From: Acidobacteriota bacterium
GTDB taxonomy: Bacteria; Acidobacteriota; Vicinamibacteria; Vicinamibacterales; CAVVIG01
DNA length: 8,096 nt
Reading direction: 5' to 3'
Assembly (NCBI GenBank): GCA_003222555.1
Contig: QHWL01000043.1
Coordinates: forward strand, 1 to 8,096
The position numbers and the translations under genes are program-made. The stretch's first letter is position 1. The number at the start of each line of letters is the position of its first letter. The notes beneath the pieces are model-generated. The model ran no database searches. It was not told the origin of the DNA and worked only from the letters and a program-made list of their open reading frames with translations. Shown piece after piece: positions 5,819 through 8,096 of the stretch.

Positions 5819-7021
5819 TCAGAACAGCGTCACCTCCACGACCGTCCCCGGTTCGATAACGCTCTGATCGGCAGGGATTTCGATGTAACCGTCTGCTTGC
5901 GAGAGGCTCGTGATGTCGCCCGATCCTTTGAAGGCGGGGAAGGCCGCGCCGCCTTCGAGCCTCACGGTGTAGAACTGGTGGCGGTTCGCCGGCGACGCGA
6001 TGCGCCGTCCGAGCGGAACGCGGACCACTCGCTCGGGCAACACGGGCAGCCGCGCGATCGCGCGCAGAAACGGCACGAGCAGAACGTACGAGTTCGACAG
6101 GCACGAGGTTGGATTTCCCGGCATTCCGAAAAAGGGTTTGCCTGCAACCTTTGCGAATGCCGTTGGCTTTCCTGGCTTCACGGCGATGCCGTGAAACACC
6201 ATCTCGCCGCGCGCCGCGATGAGATCGACGATCAAGTCGCGCTCGCCGACCGAGCTGCCGCCCGAGAACACGACGATGTCGGCGTCGGCGCACTCGTCAA
6301 GCGCCTGTGTGAGCGCGGCGAGCGTGTCGTGCGCGGGATGATGAGGCTCCGGAACGCCGCCGTGCGCGGCGACGACCGCCGCAAGCGTGAAGCGGTTCAC
6401 GTCGAAGATCTGTCCCGGTTCGAGCCGCTGTCCGGGCTCGACCACCTCGTTGCCGGTCGACAGAATCGCGACGCGCGGCTGCGCGTACACCTCGACGTCG
6501 GGCTGCCCGATTGCCGCGAGCGCGCCGATGCGGCCCGGGTTCAGCAAATCGCCCTTCCGCACGACGACGGCCCCGGCCGCAATATCTGCCCCGCGCCGCC
6601 CGATGTGCTGTCCCGGCGGCACTGTCGCGAACATCTGCACGCCCTCGTCGCCCTCTTTCGCGGTCTCTTCGACCATGATCACGGCGTCGGCGCCCACAGG
6701 GAGCGCTGTTGCAATCTCAGAGCATTCGCCGCGCGCGATGGCTGTCTTCGGCATCCGGCCGGTGTAAAGGCGCTCGACGATCCGCAAGCGTACGGGCGTT
6801 GCACGCGATGCGCCCCTGGTGTCGGCCGCGATGACTGCGTACCCGTCCATGGCGGACCGCGCGAACGGCGGCACGTCGATCGGCGAGCTGACGTCAGCCG
6901 CGGCAACACGGCCGGCGGCCGCCGGCAGGCTCACACACTCCGTGCGGGCGATGGGGGCGGCCGCGGCGTCGAGGCGCCGCCGCGCCTCGACGAGCGATAT
7001 CGTCGATGTGAAGGGTCGCAT
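5819..7021 (-). CDS. moeA: Molybdopterin molybdenumtransferase MoeA
   Basis: The 400-residue product matches the length of MoeA, which inserts molybdate into adenylylated molybdopterin to complete the molybdenum cofactor in the cytoplasm. Domain-specific motifs appear in order: PPFARSAMDGYAV (51-63), the central STGNEV (188-193) and GGSSVGERD (254-262) of the MoeA/MogA-like catalytic domain, VKPGKPTAF (281-289), GMPGNPTSC (299-307), and in C-terminal domain IV SGDITSLSQADGYIEIP (367-383). No key motif is missing. I chose ATG 7021; the frame is open further upstream, but that part translates the repeat at 7024-7123 and is not MoeA-like. GTG 7027 is an alternative. No Shine-Dalgarno sequence is visible because the repeat ends only two bases before the ATG. 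It is downstream of moaB in the same direction, so the two are probably one operon. Confidence 0.95.
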   Translation of the reverse strand: MRPFTSTISLVEARRRLDAAAAPIARTECVSLPAAAGRVAAADVSSPIDVPPFARSAMDGYAVIAADTRGASRATPVRLRIVERLYTGRMPKTAIARGECSEIATALPVGADAVIMVEETAKEGDEGVQMFATVPPGQHIGRRGADIAAGAVVVRKGDLLNPGRIGALAAIGQPDVEVYAQPRVAILSTGNEVVEPGQRLEPGQIFDVNRFTLAAVVAAHGGVPEPHHPAHDTLAALTQALDECADADIVVFSGGSSVGERDLIVDLIAARGEMVFHGIAVKPGKPTAFAKVAGKPFFGMPGNPTSCLSNSYVLLVPFLRAIARLPVLPERVVRVPLGRRIASPANRHQFYTVRLEGGAAFPAFKGSGDITSLSQADGYIEIPADQSVIEPGTVVEVTLF

Positions 7022-7023
7022 GG

Positions 7024-7123
7024 TCACGCTCAGCGCAGAGACCGCGGAGGTCGCAGAGAGGAAATGCCCAAGCATTTCTCGGCGCGCTCGGCGAGCTCTG
7101 CGTTCAAACGTCGCATTTTTTCC
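7024..7123 (-). repeat. CGCAGAG-type dispersed repeat, copy B
   Basis: This is the inverted copy of the element at 5027-5125, read in the same sense on the minus strand. It fills almost all of the moaB-moeA spacer: it begins 11 bases after the moaB stop and ends 2 bases before the moeA ATG. The apex GAAATGC-CCAA-GCATTTC is a perfect 7-bp stem. Relative to its host genes it has the same orientation as copy A, with the A6 run nearest the upstream stop codon. Confidence 0.85.
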
Positions 7124-7134
7124 GCTCTCCAGAC

Positions 7135-7638
7135 CTATCGGGACGCTTCGCGCACGAGGTGTCCGAGCTCGGGAATCAGCAGGCGCTCCATTGCGAGTCG
7201 GACCGCCGCTTCCGATCCGGGGAGCGCCACGACAACGCGGCCGGCGACGAGTCCGGCGCAGGCGCGGCTCAACGCCGCCGCCGACCCGATTTGCTCGTAG
7301 CTCAACATCCGAAACAGCTCGCCGAACCCGTCGAGACGCTTCCACAGGAGGGCAGACACCGCCTCGTACGTGCTGTCGCGCGACGAGATGCCCGTGCCAC
7401 CCGTTGTGATGACGGCTTGCACGTTGGGATCGGCGAGTTGCCGCTCAATGGCGCCGCGCACGAAGCCGGGATCGTCCTTCACGATCGTGCGGCCGACAAC
7501 CTGATGCCCCGCGCCGCGGAGCAGCTCCGCGATTGCGCGGCCGGCGGTGTCGGTCTCTTCGGTCCGCGTGTCGCTGATGGTAATGACGTAGCAGCGCACA
7601 GATCGCGGCGCGGTCGCCTTGTGCTCGACGTGGCTCAT
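7135..7638 (-). CDS. moaB: MoaB/Mog family molybdopterin adenylyltransferase
   Basis: The 167-residue product is of the MoaB/MogA family, which adenylylates molybdopterin with ATP before MoeA inserts molybdate. Visible motifs are YVITISDTRT (17-26) with DTAG (30-33), TTGGTGISSRD (78-88) carrying the phosphate-binding loop and the conserved Asp, and the C-terminal ALPGSEAAVRLAMERL plus IPELGHL (138-161). The ending IPELGHL fits the MoaB-type of Gram-positive-like proteins better than E. coli MogA. Length is typical (160-195). I chose ATG 7638; an upstream ATG at 7710 would add 24 residues that are not family-like and would read through a likely promoter. It is first in the pair with moeA, and a -10-like box is only eight bases upstream. 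Confidence 0.92.
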   Translation of the reverse strand: MSHVEHKATAPRSVRCYVITISDTRTEETDTAGRAIAELLRGAGHQVVGRTIVKDDPGFVRGAIERQLADPNVQAVITTGGTGISSRDSTYEAVSALLWKRLDGFGELFRMLSYEQIGSAAALSRACAGLVAGRVVVALPGSEAAVRLAMERLLIPELGHLVREASR

Positions 7639-7646
7639 TGGGCGCC

Positions 7647-7652
7647 ATTGTA
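7647..7652 (-). promoter_or_regulatory. Putative -10 box of the moaB-moeA operon
   Basis: The minus strand reads TACAAT, five of six matches to TATAAT, and ends eight bases before the ATG at 7638. The predicted transcription start is one or two bases before the ATG, so the mRNA would be leaderless. A perfect 10-bp palindrome GCCCGCGGGC (7653-7662) touches its upstream edge and could be a protein site or just GC-rich sequence. Confidence 0.45.
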
Positions 7653-7695
7653 GCCCGCGGGCAGCGGGCGCGGTTCCCCGCCCGTGCTTCTGACG

Positions 7696-7701
7696 TATGA
7701 T
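7696..7701 (+). promoter_or_regulatory. Putative -10 box of the GIY-YIG gene
   Basis: TATGAT matches the -10 consensus at five of six positions and would start transcription near 7708, leaving about 37 bases before the chosen ATG at 7745. No clear -35 hexamer is seen. Confidence 0.3.
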
Positions 7702-7744
7702 TTCTTCCATCTGCCGGCGGCCCCGAGTGGCCGCGAAGTCTCAC

Positions 7745-8096
7745 ATGCTCCGTGACCAGCTCGTCGCCCGACTGAAAGAAATCGGCGACTCGCCCGACTA
7801 TCAACGCCTCGCCGCCGACGTTCTCGGCATCCGCGGCGCGCCTCCCGATCTCGCCCGTCGCCTCGTCGCTCAAGCGCTCGTCGTCGAAGACCGGCGCGAA
7901 AGCTGGCGCCGCGCCGGCCGGCGCATCTGCGCCGCTGCGCCACCCTCACCCGGCGTGTACATCCTGCGGGACGATGGAGGTCGTGCGCTGTATGTCGGCA
8001 AGGCGAACAACCTTCGCCGCCGGCTGCGCGCGCACTTCGCGGGGCGCGGCTGGAAGGCGCTCAAAGCAGAGATGTCGCAAGCGGCGGATGCGGAAT
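7745..8096 (+). CDS. GIY-YIG nuclease-domain protein, 3' part missing
   Basis: The frame from ATG 7745 is open to the window end, giving 117 complete codons. Residues 69-99 contain a GIY-YIG nuclease core of the UvrC/Cho kind: PGVYIL (69-74, the GIY strand), ALYVGKANNLRRRLRAHF (81-98, the YIG strand YVG at 83-85, then the helix with the catalytic-type Arg91). Residues 1-60 are a charged helical region (MLRDQLVARLKEIGDSPDYQ) not found at the start of UvrC, where the GIY domain is almost N-terminal. The gene is therefore not uvrC; a nuclease with a small N-terminal helical domain is likely, and the rest is unknown. In-frame starts at GTG 7727 or ATG 7697 are possible; none has a good Shine-Dalgarno sequence. 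It is divergent from moaB. Confidence 0.8.
   Translation, partial: MLRDQLVARLKEIGDSPDYQRLAADVLGIRGAPPDLARRLVAQALVVEDRRESWRRAGRRICAAAPPSPGVYILRDDGGRALYVGKANNLRRRLRAHFAGRGWKALKAEMSQAADAE

Noticed and set aside
5804..7300. 498-codon plus-strand frame opposite moeA
   Set aside because: Its composition is His/Arg/Asp-rich with no motif, and it runs across moeA, the repeat and the moaB 3' end. It is an antisense shadow.
7022..7345. N-terminal extension of MoeA through the repeat and into the moaB 3' end
   Set aside because: The extension translates the dispersed repeat and an alternative frame of moaB; MoeA similarity starts after ATG 7021.
7639..7744. Molybdenum-cofactor riboswitch upstream of moaB
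   Set aside because: Only about 106 bases separate the divergent genes and the likely promoter is next to the ATG, so there is no room for a structured leader; no matching motif is seen.

Overview
The window is GC-rich DNA with tightly packed genes on both strands. It looks like a chromosomal segment from a soil or sediment bacterium, most plausibly an acidobacterium of the Vicinamibacteria type. That guess is an inference. It rests on the base composition, on the gene types, and on two dispersed repeat families that I associate with such genomes: a palindromic element that reads as VRLKPDTTT when translated, and an element built of CGCAGAG units. No rRNA, tRNA, CRISPR array, transposase or phage gene is visible.

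Layout from left to right. (1) A minus-strand cluster runs from 3947 down to the left edge. It holds an FkbM-type methyltransferase with an unusual N-terminal extension (3947-2871), a secreted M1-family zinc aminopeptidase (2857-875), and a polytopic membrane protein that is cut by the window edge (878-1). The first two are 13 bases apart and the last two overlap by ATGA, so this is a probable operon. (2) A 46-base divergent gap at 3948-3993 separates this cluster from a plus-strand DapB/2,4-diaminopentanoate-dehydrogenase-like oxidoreductase (3994-4998). (3) The region 4999-5250 has no gene but contains two dispersed repeats. (4) A small membrane protein with two CxxC pairs on each side of a hydrophobic hairpin follows (5251-5715). 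It appears to start at a CTG codon. (5) Just beyond it lies about 100 bases of possible gene debris. (6) A minus-strand molybdenum cofactor pair follows: moaB/mog (7638-7135), then moeA (7021-5819). The two genes are separated by a second, inverted copy of the repeat seen at 5027-5125. (7) A divergent gap (7639-7744) leads to a GIY-YIG nuclease-family gene that runs off the right edge.

The clear functional pairing is MoaB/Mog with MoeA, which catalyse the last two steps of molybdenum cofactor synthesis (adenylylation of molybdopterin, then molybdate insertion). The peptidase and membrane protein probably act together at the cell envelope; the methyltransferase upstream may only be co-transcribed. 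I did not find a convincing new multi-gene system. The points that deserve a second look are the repeats (their orientation, their insertion between moaB and moeA, and the use of one as coding sequence), the -10-like boxes that sit so close to start codons that leaderless mRNAs are predicted, the CTG start, and the split zinc-ribbon membrane protein.
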